Source of the DNA: Geothrix sp. 21YS21S-2
GTDB taxonomy: Bacteria; Acidobacteriota; Holophagae; Holophagales; Holophagaceae
Length of the DNA: 64,000 nt
NCBI RefSeq assembly: GCF_030846775.1
Contig: NZ_CP132910.1
Location: 2,080,001 to 2,144,000 of the forward strand
Direction of reading: 5' to 3'
Part shown: positions 17,295-26,362 of the stretch, in pieces
Numbering within the stretch: the stretch's first letter is position 1
How the letters are laid out: every line of letters begins with the position of its first letter
Translations under genes and position numbers: made by a program
The notes under the pieces: generated by a model
Seen by the model: the letters and a program-made list of their open reading frames with translations, nothing else
The model's database searches: none
What the model was told of the DNA's origin: nothing

Positions 17295-17860
17295 GCGCCT
17301 GACGGCTCAATGCGAGATCAGTCGATGGGGCCTCGCAATATTCCTCCCACACCAGATCCTGTCGGAGCGAAGCCTTACCCATTTTGGAGCATTTTGTGGA
17401 GCAAGTCTCATCCAGAGAACGAGTAGCGCCGCTTAAAGGCAAGAACACCCTTGATTTCTCAAGGGTGCTTACTGGCAGGGCCAACGGGATTCGAACCTGT
17501 GTAATCGCCGTGAAAGCGTGGGTGAAGGCGGGGTTCTATGTTCAAATTTACAATTGGCCGAGGGCAAAATCATCGATTGGCCGACCGGTTTAGTTACAAT
17601 CTGCCGAACAATGGCATTACAATCTGCCGACATGAACGCATCCCACCTCCGCCCCCGATTCGCCGCTCCCCGCCTGCTTGAAGCCATGCAAGACTCGAGT
17701 TCATTTCGACCCCTTCATCGTTTCGCGCGCCTACTCCTTAGGCACCACCGGACGAAAGTCTTCATTTGGGCCGCTCCCCTTCGCCTCCAATCCCAGGGTT
17801 CGAAATCTCCGGAACCCTAGGCGGGCCCTTTCAGTAATGATTAGGTGTGACCAGAATAAA
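17295..17860. other. Intergenic region spanning the junction of the two island segments
   Basis: About 565 bases without a credible gene. It contains tRNA-Glu fragment copy B with a terminator hairpin at 17446-17467. The rest (17520-17860) is AT-richer and shows no RNA or promoter that I can name. Confidence 0.45.
17441..17516 (-). repeat. tRNA-Glu 3'-end plus terminator fragment, copy B
   Basis: About 76 bases match 18484-18559 with only a handful of differences. They cover the terminator hairpin (CACCCTTGA, loop, TCAAGGGTG at 17446-17467), the acceptor 3' strand, the T arm and part of the anticodon arm. Two changes fall inside the tRNA part. The 5' half of the tRNA is missing, so it is not a working tRNA. 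It marks the boundary between the 3.0-kb and 1.0-kb island segments. Confidence 0.85.
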
Positions 17861-18331
17861 TCAACAGATCAACTTATTCACAATAAGATATTTACGTCCT
17901 TCATGATTCAAATCCCAATCGACCCGACCATCCGTGAAACAGGTTCTCGATACGAGGTGAAGGTCGGTCAATTCGTCCAAGCGATATCTAGCCACTTGGT
18001 GGTTCCCAGGCACCTGCCCAAGGTACCCATCCTCCCAGGTGATAGTGCCTTCGGCCACCAACAGTAGAAGGTCCTCTAGTTCACTTTCAAGCCGCTCAGG
18101 CTTACTCCTTTGGAGTTTGCCTTCGAGTTCTTCGATCTGATCTTTCAACCGATAGTTTTCAAGTTCGAAATCTCGGGCGATCAACCGGAACCGCTCAAGT
18201 TCAACCTGGAGGTCCTCCACCCTCTTGTCCTGGGCGGTCATTCGTTCTTTGAGCAGCTCGATCCTTTCCTTGGATACAGCTGCCGATCCATGTTCGATAA
18301 CAAGCTTTTCTAGGAAATCCGGCAATCCCAT
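17861..18331 (-). CDS. Coiled-coil protein with small C-terminal domain, unknown function
   Basis: A 156-residue protein. Residues 20-85 are a charged coiled coil (for example ERMTAQDKRVEDLQVELERF). The C-terminal 60 residues (LLLVAEGTITWEDGYLGQVPGNHQVARYRLDELTDLHLVSRT) look like a small winged-helix domain with a two-strand wing. Proteins with this layout occur on integrated elements near defence genes, but I cannot name a family. GAGGTG seven bases before the ATG supports the start. It is the only gene in the 1.0-kb island segment next to tRNA-Glu. It could be a regulator or a small structural partner. Confidence 0.65.
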   Translation of the reverse strand: MGLPDFLEKLVIEHGSAAVSKERIELLKERMTAQDKRVEDLQVELERFRLIARDFELENYRLKDQIEELEGKLQRSKPERLESELEDLLLLVAEGTITWEDGYLGQVPGNHQVARYRLDELTDLHLVSRTCFTDGRVDWDLNHEGRKYLIVNKLIC

Positions 18332-18486
18332 CGCTTCACCTCTTAATGGATTGGCAAAGCATACCTAGGACCAAGCCAAAAATCCCGGCCCGTCCCCGGA
18401 GATCCGCTGTCATCTCGGAGCATGTTTTTACCGCCGTTTTACCTTGGGCACGCCATAGAAAGAAGTGAATGCCTTTTTAATACAAG

Positions 18487-18512
18487 AACACCCTTGATTT
18501 CTCAAGGGTGTT
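18487..18512 (-). terminator. Terminator hairpin after tRNA-Glu
   Basis: A perfect 11-bp stem, AACACCCTTGA with TCAAGGGTGTT, and a 4-base loop, placed three bases after the tRNA CCA end in the direction of transcription. The following run is only moderately T-rich. Copies of it accompany both tRNA fragments in the island. Confidence 0.75.
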
Positions 18513-18515
18513 TGC

Positions 18516-18590
18516 TGGTAGGGCCAACGGGATTCGAACCCGTGTTATCGCCGTGAAAGGGCGACGTCCTAACCCCTAGACGATGGCCCC
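18516..18590 (-). tRNA. tRNA-Glu (UUC)
   Basis: A 75-nucleotide cloverleaf. The acceptor stem is GGGGCCA/TGGCCCT (first pair G-U), the anticodon loop CTTTCAC gives anticodon TTC, the T arm is CGGGTTCGAATCCCG, and the CCA end is encoded. It is the intact copy whose 3' half is duplicated twice to the left. tRNA-Lys lies 51 bases upstream in the same direction, so the two are probably one transcript. Confidence 0.95.
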
Positions 18591-18641
18591 CTGGGTTGGA
18601 CTTGCTGTGTATCTACTGGTTTTCAAGAACTTCCAGGAGAG

Positions 18642-18718
18642 TGGTGAGCCCAGCCGGACTCGAACCGGCGACAATCTCCTTAAAAGGGAGGTGCTCTAAC
18701 CAGCTGAGCTATGGGCCC
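18642..18718 (-). tRNA. tRNA-Lys (UUU)
   Basis: A 77-nucleotide cloverleaf. The acceptor stem is GGGCCCA/TGGGCTC, the D arm is TAGCTCAGCTGGTTAGAGCA, the anticodon loop CTTTTAA gives anticodon TTT, the T arm is GCCGGTTCGAGTCCGGC, and the CCA end is encoded. It precedes tRNA-Glu on the same strand. Confidence 0.96.
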
Positions 18719-18834
18719 ATGCCGCTGCCGGCGAAAGACTAGTTTGCCTTTGAAACGGCGGAAGGTCAAGGGATGGTTCCCGGGGGCGAGGACCCCGGGA
18801 ACCTTGTTCCGGGGGCCCGCGCCGGACCGGGCTG

Positions 18835-20901
18835 CTACTTGCCGAGGATCTCGCTGACGATGGGCTTGTCGGCGTAGACCTTGTCCAGGGCCTCGATGAT
18901 GGCGCGGGCGTCCACGGCGATGCCGCGGTTGACCTTGCCGTCGTAGAAGAAGTGGCCGGGGAGGCTCTCGATGTTGCCGTCGAAGATCAGGCCGATGAGG
19001 TCGCCCTTGCGGTCGATGACGGGGCTGCCGGAGTTGCCGCCGATGATGTCCACGGCGTGGGAGAAGACGAAGGGGGTGTCGGGGTTCACCTTGGAGCGGT
19101 TCTCGATCCAGCGCCTGGGCAGGGACCAGGCGCCGTTCTCGGCTTCGGGGCCCCAGGCCGCGGCGCGGTCGTAGAGGCCGCCCAGGGTGGTGAAGGGCTG
19201 GATGTGGGTGCCGTTGGCGGGGTAGGAGGCCACGGGGCCGTAGGTCATGCGCAGGGTGAACGTGGCGTCGGGGTAGACGCTCTTGCCGTAGGCCTTGAAG
19301 CGGGCCTTGGCGATGCGGCCGCCGTGCTCGGCCAGGACGGAGGTGACCTGGTCCTCCATCTTCTTGCGGAACTCGCGGTTGGGGCCGTCGATCTTCCGGG
19401 CCAGGACGATCATGGGGTCCTGGCTGGCGTCGATGGCCTTCTTCCCGCCTTCCATGAGGGTCTTGCGCACGGCGGGGTCGCCCAGCTTCGAGCCTTCGAC
19501 GGCGGCCTTGGCGAACTCGGCGGGGGTGCGCCCGGCGAGGATGGACGCCACCAGCGGGGTGCCGGCGGATTCCGTGAGGCCGAAGGTGAACATGGCGGTC
19601 TCGAGGGCGGGGTAGTAGGGGCGGTTCACCTGCAGGCGCTTCCTGACGCCCTCCAGGCGGGTGTCGCGGTATTCCTCGAGGCGCTGGTCGGAAGGCTTGG
19701 CGGACTCGTCGGCCAGGCGCACCAGGGTGAGGGCGTGGCCCAGGAGGCTGCTCTCGTAGGCGGCGCCGGAGCGGGAATTGAGGGCCTGGCTCTCCTGGAA
19801 CAGGGCCTTCTGGACCTGCAGGGCCTTCTCGATGGCGGCCCAGCTCCCGGCGGCGTCGGAGGCGGGGTCGGCGGCCACCTTGGCCTTGAGGACCTCCTCG
19901 GCCTTGGCGATGCGGGCCATGGCCTCCTGGTTCTTCAGGCCGGAGAGGTAGCCGGTCATGGCCTTGAGGCCGTTCTCGATGCCGAAGATGGTGGAGGACA
20001 CCTGGCGCCGGTTCTCGGGGGAAAGCCTGGCGTAGTCCAGGAGGGCCTGGCGCTGCCGTTCGTAGGTCTTGATGCGGTTGGGCAGGGAGAACTCGCCGGC
20101 GAAGGCCATCTGGGCGGAGGTGCCCAGGCGCTCGGTGCTGCCGGGGTGGCCGATGACGAAGGTGAGGTCGCCGTTCTTCACGCCGGTCTTCGTCCAGTTC
20201 AGGTGGTGGGCGGGGTGGTAGGGCTTGCCGTCCTCGTAGACGCGGAAGAGGGTGAAGTCCAGGTTGTGGCGGGGGTAGGTGAAGTTGTCGGAGTCGCCGC
20301 CGAAGAAGGCGATCTGCTGCTCGGGGGCCATCACCAGGCGGATGTCGGTGTGCTTCTTGTACTGGTACATCCAGTACTCGCCGCCGGCGTAGAGGGTCAC
20401 GGCCTCGGCGGTGAGGCCGGTGCGGTCCTGGATCTCCTTGGTGATCCTGCCGAGCTCGTCCTTGCGGGCCTTGAGGGCCTCCTTGTCGCCGGTGCCGGGC
20501 TTCACGGCCTTGTTGACGCGGTCGGTGACGTTTTCCATGGCCATGAGGGTGTAGAGCTCCAGGCCGGGGACCTTCAGCTCGTCGGCGCGGGTGGCGGCGA
20601 TGAAGCCGTCGCGGATGTAGTCGTGCTCCTTGCTGGAGAGCTGCTGCACGGAGCCGCGGCCCACGTGGTGGTTGGTGAGGACGAGGCCGTCGGGGCTGAT
20701 GAAGGAGCCGCTGCCGCCGGGGAAGCGCAGGGAGGACAGGCGCACGTGGTCCAGCCAGGCCTGGTCGGGGGTGAAGTTGTAGTCGGCCTTGAGTTTCTGC
20801 ACCGGCAGGTTGTCGAAGGTCCACATCCCCTCGTCGGCGCGGAGGCTGGGGGCGGAGGCCAGGATGGCCGCCAGGGGCAGGAGGAGGAAGCGCGTCTTCA
20901 T
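18835..20901 (-). CDS. S46-family dipeptidyl peptidase, DPP7-like
   Basis: A 688-residue exported serine peptidase. A signal peptide (to about residue 22) is followed by the family hallmark DEGMWTFDNLP, the catalytic His in VLTNHHVGRG, and the catalytic Ser in GGNSGSPVIDRKG near the C-terminus. The residue 18 positions after that Ser is Gly (FDGN), as in DPP7-type enzymes that cut after hydrophobic residues; DPP11-type enzymes have Arg there. Such enzymes release dipeptides from peptide N-termini in the periplasm and feed amino-acid growth. GGAG before the ATG at 20901 sets the start. A paralogue lies 13 bases upstream. Confidence 0.92.
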   Translation of the reverse strand: MKTRFLLLPLAAILASAPSLRADEGMWTFDNLPVQKLKADYNFTPDQAWLDHVRLSSLRFPGGSGSFISPDGLVLTNHHVGRGSVQQLSSKEHDYIRDGFIAATRADELKVPGLELYTLMAMENVTDRVNKAVKPGTGDKEALKARKDELGRITKEIQDRTGLTAEAVTLYAGGEYWMYQYKKHTDIRLVMAPEQQIAFFGGDSDNFTYPRHNLDFTLFRVYEDGKPYHPAHHLNWTKTGVKNGDLTFVIGHPGSTERLGTSAQMAFAGEFSLPNRIKTYERQRQALLDYARLSPENRRQVSSTIFGIENGLKAMTGYLSGLKNQEAMARIAKAEEVLKAKVAADPASDAAGSWAAIEKALQVQKALFQESQALNSRSGAAYESSLLGHALTLVRLADESAKPSDQRLEEYRDTRLEGVRKRLQVNRPYYPALETAMFTFGLTESAGTPLVASILAGRTPAEFAKAAVEGSKLGDPAVRKTLMEGGKKAIDASQDPMIVLARKIDGPNREFRKKMEDQVTSVLAEHGGRIAKARFKAYGKSVYPDATFTLRMTYGPVASYPANGTHIQPFTTLGGLYDRAAAWGPEAENGAWSLPRRWIENRSKVNPDTPFVFSHAVDIIGGNSGSPVIDRKGDLIGLIFDGNIESLPGHFFYDGKVNRGIAVDARAIIEALDKVYADKPIVSEILGK

Positions 20902-20914
20902 GGGGACTCCAGGG

Positions 20915-22933
20915 TTACTTGGACTTGATTTCGGTGACCAGATGGCGCGCGCCGTAGACCTTGTCGAGGGCAGCGAGGATCGCCGAGGCATCCACGGAGA
21001 TGCAGCGGTTCACCTTCGGGTCGAAGAAATACCGGCCGGCGTTGGATTCGATGTTGCCGTCGAAGGCCAGGCCGATCACCTCGCCCAGGCGGTCCACCAC
21101 GGGAGAGCCGGAGTTGCCGCCGATGATGTCGTTGGTGCTGATGAAATCGAAGTGGGTGGACATGTCCAGCCGGCCCCGGGCCTCCTTCCAGCGCGCCGGC
21201 AGCTCCCAGGAATGGTTCTCGGCCTCGGGACCCCAGGCGTCGGCGCGGTCGTAGAGGCCGCCGAAGGTGGTGAAGGGCTGAACGAGGGTGCCGTTGGCGG
21301 GATAGGTCTCCACCGCGCCATAGGAGAGGCGCAGGGTGAAGGTGGCGTCGGGATAGACGGACCGGCCGCGCACCTGGAAGCGGGCCCGGGCGATCCGGGC
21401 GCCCTGTTCGGCGATGACGGCCCCCGTCTCCTCCTGCATCTGGCGGAGGGACTGGAGGAAGGGATGGAGCCGGCGTCCCAGGACCACCAGGGGGTCGGTG
21501 GAGTCCTTCACGCCGGCCTCGGCGGCCTTGGCGCGGGCGGCGGGGTCACGCAGCAGGGCGGAGGCGGAAAGGGCCTGGGCCGCGGCCTCGGGAGTGCGGC
21601 CGTCCAGGAGCGCCTTCACGAAGGGATGGTCGGGACCCAGCTCCTCCAGGGCGCCCTTGGCGCCCACGAGGAAGTACTCCCGCTCCAGGTCCGGGTTCTC
21701 GATCCTGTGCCTGCGCAGGGAGGCCCTGCGGTCCGCGAGCTCCTTGTCGGTGCGGTACCCCGCGCCCCTCCGGGATGCGGGCAGGGCCGCCTCCTCCTCC
21801 AGGCGGAGCAGGCTGTGGACGTAGCCCGGCAACCTGCCGCCGGCCACGACCTCCTCCCGGGCCATGGCGCTGCGCCGGGCCATGGCCTGGGCCACCAGGT
21901 CCCAGGCCGGGCCCGTGGAGGCCTGCAGGGCCGGATCCTTCGCCACGGCCTCCCGAAGCTCCTTCTCGGCCCTGGCCACGGCGGCCATGGCGTCCTTGTC
22001 CTTCAGGCCCACGGTCTCGTTGACGAAGACCTTGTAGGAGTTCTCCAGGCCCATGAGGGTGCCAGAGACGATGCGCGCGTTCTCGGGGCCCTTGGCCGCG
22101 AAGGCGTGGAGCGCCTTGCGGGTGCGGTCCAGGGCGCGGATGCGGGCGGGGTTCAGGGCGTCCCGGTAGGCCTCCATCTGGGCCAGGGTCTCCAGGCGGG
22201 AGGTGCGGCCGGGGTGGCCCACCACCAGGGTCAGGTCGCCGTACTTCGGTCCCGAGGCCGCGAAGGCCAGGTGGTGGGGCGGCACGTAGGGCTTTCCGTC
22301 CTCGTAGACGCGGAAGAGGCTGAAGTCCAGGTCGTGGCGGGGGAAGGAGAAGTTGTCCCAGTCCATGCCGAAGGCGGCGATGCCGTACTCGGGGGCCATG
22401 ACCAGGCGCACGTCCTTGTGCACCTTGTAGGAATAGATCCAGGACTCGCCGCCCTGGTAGAGGGACACGGGCTCGCAGCGCAGGCCGGTGCGGGCCTCGG
22501 CCTCCTTCGCGAGGCGGGCCAGGGCCTCCCGGGGGCTTCCGGCGGCCTGGGCGACGGCGGCGGAGACGTTCTCCATGGCCATGAGCGTGGCCAGCTCCAG
22601 GCCGGGGACCTTGATCTCGTCCTTGCGGTCCGCGGCCACGAAGCCGTTCTTGACGTAGTCGTGGGCGGCGTCGGAGACGCGCTCGATCCAGCCGTGGCCC
22701 ACGTGGTGGTTGGTGAGCACCAGGCCGTCCCGGCTGATGAAGCTGCCGGTGCCGCCGGGGAAGCGCACCGTGGCCAGGCGCACGTGGTCGAGCCAGGCCG
22801 CGTCCGGGGTGAAACCGTACTTCGCCTTCATCTGGGCCAGGGGCAGGTTGTCAAAGGTCCACATCCCCTCGTCCGCGCGGAGGCCGGTGAGGGCGGCTAG
22901 GGTAAGGGCGATGCCAAGGGCGCTGCGGTTCAT
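20915..22933 (-). CDS. S46-family dipeptidyl peptidase, second copy
   Basis: A 672-residue paralogue of the downstream gene, with the same layout: signal peptide, DEGMWTFDNLP, VLTNHHVGHG with the catalytic His, and GGNSGSPVVDRLG with the catalytic Ser. The specificity position 18 residues after the Ser is again Gly, so it too looks DPP7-like. The two proteins diverge most in the central helical domain, which covers the active site and selects peptides, so their substrate ranges probably differ. CGGAG lies before the ATG at 22933. It is the first gene of the two-gene operon. Confidence 0.92.
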   Translation of the reverse strand: MNRSALGIALTLAALTGLRADEGMWTFDNLPLAQMKAKYGFTPDAAWLDHVRLATVRFPGGTGSFISRDGLVLTNHHVGHGWIERVSDAAHDYVKNGFVAADRKDEIKVPGLELATLMAMENVSAAVAQAAGSPREALARLAKEAEARTGLRCEPVSLYQGGESWIYSYKVHKDVRLVMAPEYGIAAFGMDWDNFSFPRHDLDFSLFRVYEDGKPYVPPHHLAFAASGPKYGDLTLVVGHPGRTSRLETLAQMEAYRDALNPARIRALDRTRKALHAFAAKGPENARIVSGTLMGLENSYKVFVNETVGLKDKDAMAAVARAEKELREAVAKDPALQASTGPAWDLVAQAMARRSAMAREEVVAGGRLPGYVHSLLRLEEEAALPASRRGAGYRTDKELADRRASLRRHRIENPDLEREYFLVGAKGALEELGPDHPFVKALLDGRTPEAAAQALSASALLRDPAARAKAAEAGVKDSTDPLVVLGRRLHPFLQSLRQMQEETGAVIAEQGARIARARFQVRGRSVYPDATFTLRLSYGAVETYPANGTLVQPFTTFGGLYDRADAWGPEAENHSWELPARWKEARGRLDMSTHFDFISTNDIIGGNSGSPVVDRLGEVIGLAFDGNIESNAGRYFFDPKVNRCISVDASAILAALDKVYGARHLVTEIKSK

Positions 22934-23004
22934 GCCGGGCTCCGAAGATGCATCAGTTTACGAGGCCTCGAATCTCCATACAAGGAGGGATTCCAGAGGC
23001 CGGT

Positions 23005-24438
23005 TCAGGCGATGGGCAGGGTGAGCGTCATGGCCGTCCCCTTGCCCTCTCCCTCGCTCGCCAGGGCGATGGTGCCGTTCATCATTTCCATGAGGTGCTT
23101 GCAGATGACCAGCCCCAGGCCCGTGCCGCCGTACTCCCTGGAGTGGCCGCCGTCGGCCTGGACGAATTTCTGGAACAGGCGGGTCTGGGCCTCCTTGGAC
23201 ACCCCGATGCCGGTGTCGGTCACGAGCACGGCGATTTCGCCGAAGCCCCGCTCCACCGACACGGTCACGGCGCCCTCCTTGGTGAACTTCAGGGCGTTGG
23301 AAAGGAGGTTGATGAGCACCTGCTTCAGGCGCCCCGAGTCCGCCATGATCTCGGGCATCCGGTCCACGTCCTCGGGCCAGACCAGGTCCACCTCCGGCTT
23401 GCGCGGGTAGGCCTGGACGATGGTCCTGACCTCGTCCAGCAGCCCCGCGAGGGCGCAGGACTCGATGCGGATCTGCATCCGGCCGCTCTCGATCTTGGCC
23501 AGGTCCAGGATGTCGTTCAGGAGGTCCAGGAGGTGCTTGCCGGAGTTGTAGCTGTCGGCCAGCATCCGGTTCATCTCCTCCTCGTCGTCGTAGAGGCCGT
23601 CCATGACCAGGCGGGTGAAGCCCATGATGCCCGTCAGCGGCGTGCGCAGCTCGTGGCTCGTGAGGGCCAGGAACTCGCTGCGGAAGCGGTCCGCCTCCCG
23701 CAGGGCGGCGTTGGCCTTCTCCAGCTCACCGGCCTGGCGCCTCAGGGTGTCGCGCTGGTCCCCCAGGTCCCGGAAGAGCCACGCGTTGTAGATGCTGGCG
23801 GCCACCTGCCGCTGGAGGATGGTGAGGGAGTTCTGGTCCTCCTCCAGGATCCGGCCCGCGTCCAGCCCGATGATGGCGAAGCCCATGAGGAGAAGCTGGT
23901 TCTCGAAGGGGACGTAGTAGAGGGCCGTGTCCTCGGAGGGCTTGAGGGGGTCGAGGTAGCCCTTGTGCACGGACGGGTCCAGCCACTGGTCCTGGAACAG
24001 CACCATGGGCGCGCCGGGGAAGGGATTGGGGGCGGGAAGCCGCAGGCGCGCCCCCACGGCGCGGGGCAGGCCGTAGGCGCTGCGGGGCTCGTAGCAGGCC
24101 CCGGTGTCCTCCATGATCCACACGATGCAGGTGCGGGCCCCGAACTCCTGGACGAAGACGTCCTGCACGACGCTGGCCACCTGGGCGGCCTTGGGCGTGG
24201 CGGCGAGGATCTCGGCCACGTGCTGGAGCACGCCCATCTGGTGCGACCTGCGCGCGAGCCGGGTCTTGAGCTCGGCGACCTCCTGGGTGAGGGAGGACAC
24301 GAGACGCTGGCCGTGGAGCAGCTCCACCAGCAGTTCGTTGTTCTGGCCCGGGTTCAGGCCGGCGGGGACCGGCCCGGCGGGGGCCGGGCGGTTGGGGGAG
24401 GATCCCGGCTTGAACGGGTTGGGAGGGATGGACGTCAT
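23005..24438 (-). CDS. GAF-domain sensor histidine kinase
   Basis: A 477-residue cytoplasmic kinase. A Pro-rich start and a coiled coil (about 35-75) lead to a GAF-like domain (about 80-230) and then a HisKA domain with the phospho-acceptor His in LALTSHELRTPLTG. The HATPase domain has the N box (NLLSNALKFT), G1 (VTDTGIGVS) and G2 (GGTGLGLVICKHL). It has no membrane segment. No response regulator is adjacent, so it is an orphan. The ATG at 24438 has no clear ribosome-binding site; a TTG at 24474 is the alternative. It is divergent from the next kinase gene, sharing a 97-base promoter region. Confidence 0.87.
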   Translation of the reverse strand: MTSIPPNPFKPGSSPNRPAPAGPVPAGLNPGQNNELLVELLHGQRLVSSLTQEVAELKTRLARRSHQMGVLQHVAEILAATPKAAQVASVVQDVFVQEFGARTCIVWIMEDTGACYEPRSAYGLPRAVGARLRLPAPNPFPGAPMVLFQDQWLDPSVHKGYLDPLKPSEDTALYYVPFENQLLLMGFAIIGLDAGRILEEDQNSLTILQRQVAASIYNAWLFRDLGDQRDTLRRQAGELEKANAALREADRFRSEFLALTSHELRTPLTGIMGFTRLVMDGLYDDEEEMNRMLADSYNSGKHLLDLLNDILDLAKIESGRMQIRIESCALAGLLDEVRTIVQAYPRKPEVDLVWPEDVDRMPEIMADSGRLKQVLINLLSNALKFTKEGAVTVSVERGFGEIAVLVTDTGIGVSKEAQTRLFQKFVQADGGHSREYGGTGLGLVICKHLMEMMNGTIALASEGEGKGTAMTLTLPIA

Positions 24439-24535
24439 TCGTTTTAAGCATGCCCGTCCAGGGGCGCTTTGCAAGATCTCTTGTGGATTTCCCGGAGGTA
24501 GCCTCAGACTGTTTTTTCAACATGATAAGCCTTGG

Positions 24536-25747
24536 ATGAAAGCGGCCCACCTCAAACCCCCCGCCACCGAACGCCTCATCTTCTGGAGCGTGGCCTTCAT
24601 TCTGCTCAGTCAGATGGCCTGGTGGATCAGCCTCCAGATCCGGGAATCCAGGAACCTGCAGAACGCCCGGATCGCCACCATGAGGGCGGGCCGGGCCGAG
24701 GCCTGGCAGATGGACAGCGCCGAGATCCTGCGCATCGTGTTCCAGGGGGACCCGGGCACGGCCAAGCCGGGGTCGGTGGAGGCCAAGCTCCCCCAGTTCC
24801 CTCCCCTGCCCGTTCGCAAAGCCGCCATCGAGGGCCGCTTCCCCTACGTGGCGGTGGTCCCGGGCCCGGTGGAGCCGGACGATCCCATGCTCCTGGACCA
24901 GTCCGCCTACCTCACCCTGCGGGTCGAGATCCTGACGGCCATGGAGCGGGAGCGGACCCTGGCCCTGTGGAGGGCCGGCGGGGAGGCGGCCATCATGGTC
25001 CTGGCCGTGCTCCTGGGCCTCAGCTACATCTACCGCAAGCTCAATTCCGAGATGGAGCTCATGCTCCGCCAGCGCAACTTCATCGCCTCGGTCACCCACG
25101 AGCTCAAGACGCCCATCGCCAGCCTGAGGGTGTGGATCGAGACCCTCTACACACGGGAGCTGGGACCCGAGCGGCGGGCGCGGATCCAGAAGCTCATGGA
25201 CGGCGACCTGGTGCGCCTCACGGAACTGGTCGGCAACCTGCTGGAGGTGGCCCGGGCGGACGCGGGCAGCCTCGACCTGAAGTTCGAGTCCACCGAGCTG
25301 GCCCCCTGGCTGCGCGAGGTGGCCGAGTCCATGGACCACCGGCTGGGGGCGGGATCGCTCGGCCTGGACCTCCAGCTGGGCATCGGAATCCATGCGGACA
25401 TGGACCGCAAGGCCATGGGGCAGGTCATCGACAACCTCCTGTCCAATGCCTTCAAATACGCCCCGGAGCCCCGGTCCACCCTCATCACCCTGGACTCCGA
25501 CGGCGAATACGCCATCATCACCGTCACAGACAGCGGGAACGGGATCAGCCCCCGGGAACTCCCGCGGGTCTTCCAGCGGTTCTACCGGGTGGGCGACGAG
25601 ATGACCCGCCAGGTGCCCGGAACCGGCCTGGGGCTCTTTCTCTGCTGGGAGATCGTCACCCTCCACCAGGGCCAGATCAAGGCGTCCAGTCCCGGTCCGG
25701 GCCTGGGCGCCACCTTCACCGTTCGCATTCCCCTCTCCCCGCGCTAG
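24536..25747 (+). CDS. Membrane sensor histidine kinase
   Basis: A 403-residue kinase with two membrane segments, at about 15-35 and 143-163, bracketing a 105-residue extracytoplasmic sensor region of unknown fold. HisKA follows, with His in IASVTHELKTPIASL, then HATPase with NLLSNAFKYA, VTDSGNGIS and GTGLGLFLC. No response regulator gene is next to it. Instead an ECF sigma gene starts 9 bases after its stop, followed by an anti-sigma gene, so all three are probably one transcript. This is an unusual pairing, because kinases normally signal through receivers. It may control the sigma pair or simply be co-expressed with it. Confidence 0.88.
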   Translation: MKAAHLKPPATERLIFWSVAFILLSQMAWWISLQIRESRNLQNARIATMRAGRAEAWQMDSAEILRIVFQGDPGTAKPGSVEAKLPQFPPLPVRKAAIEGRFPYVAVVPGPVEPDDPMLLDQSAYLTLRVEILTAMERERTLALWRAGGEAAIMVLAVLLGLSYIYRKLNSEMELMLRQRNFIASVTHELKTPIASLRVWIETLYTRELGPERRARIQKLMDGDLVRLTELVGNLLEVARADAGSLDLKFESTELAPWLREVAESMDHRLGAGSLGLDLQLGIGIHADMDRKAMGQVIDNLLSNAFKYAPEPRSTLITLDSDGEYAIITVTDSGNGISPRELPRVFQRFYRVGDEMTRQVPGTGLGLFLCWEIVTLHQGQIKASSPGPGLGATFTVRIPLSPR

Positions 25748-25756
25748 GTTATCTGG

Positions 25757-26362
25757 ATGAATCCTCCGCTTGAAAGCCAGCTCATCACCGATGCCCAGGA
25801 GGGCGACGGGGAAGCCTTCAGCGTCCTGGTGCGCCCCTACCTCGGCCTGTTCTACGCCGGCATCCACCGGATCCTCCAGGACACCCTGGACACCCAGGAC
25901 GCGCTGCAGGAAGCCCTGATCAGCATCCACACGGAGCTGGGACGGTTCCAGGGGAAGAGCAAGTTCTCCACCTGGGCCTACCGCATCTGCATAAATGAAG
26001 CCTTAATGTTACGCAGATCACGGATCCGCCGCCGCGAAGACGCCATCGAAGATTTTTTGCCACGTTTCTCGCCCGACGGGCATCTCATGAATACGGACAG
26101 GATGCGGGACTGGAGCCAGGACGCGATCGCCCTGGTGTCCGTGGAGCGGGACCAGCTGCGGGCCAAGATCCGCGAAGGACTCAACCAGCTTTCCGACGAC
26201 CAGCGCGCTGTCTTCATTCTGAGGGATCTGGAAGGTATGAACACGGACGAAGTGGCCGCCAAGCTCGGCATCAGCAGGGGCTTGGTTCGACAGCGCCTGC
26301 ACCGGGCCCGCCTGGGCCTGAGGGGATTCCTGGATGCGTTCATGACGGGGAGGCGGGGATGA
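25757..26362 (+). CDS. ECF-type RNA polymerase sigma factor
   Basis: A 201-residue sigma factor. Region 2 (about 15-85) contains the core-binding and -10 recognising helices (DTQDALQEALISIHTELGRFQGKSKFSTWAYRICINEAL). Region 4 (about 140-195) has the helix-turn-helix MNTDEVAAKLGISRGLVRQRLHRAR. The linker between them is longer than usual (about 45 residues). The next gene is a zinc-binding anti-sigma factor whose start overlaps this stop (ATGA). It probably directs a stress response that is released when the anti-sigma is inactivated. The upstream kinase gene may be in the same transcript. Confidence 0.9.
   Translation: MNPPLESQLITDAQEGDGEAFSVLVRPYLGLFYAGIHRILQDTLDTQDALQEALISIHTELGRFQGKSKFSTWAYRICINEALMLRRSRIRRREDAIEDFLPRFSPDGHLMNTDRMRDWSQDAIALVSVERDQLRAKIREGLNQLSDDQRAVFILRDLEGMNTDEVAAKLGISRGLVRQRLHRARLGLRGFLDAFMTGRRG

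Larger units (their letters stand above)
14483..18590. mobile_element. Accretion island at tRNA-Glu, two segments, no integrase
   Basis: Three copies of the tRNA-Glu 3' region (near 14.5, 17.5 and 18.55 kb) are spaced 2996 and 1043 bases apart in the same orientation. Only the rightmost has a full tRNA. The larger segment carries the AbiE pair and a DUF1398 gene; the smaller carries one coiled-coil protein. Base composition and codon use are clearly less GC-rich than in the flanking operons. No recombinase, excisionase or phage gene is visible, so the segments are relics or depend on an integrase encoded elsewhere. The repeat includes the downstream terminator hairpin as well as the tRNA, so tandem duplication is an alternative origin. 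Confidence 0.75.
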
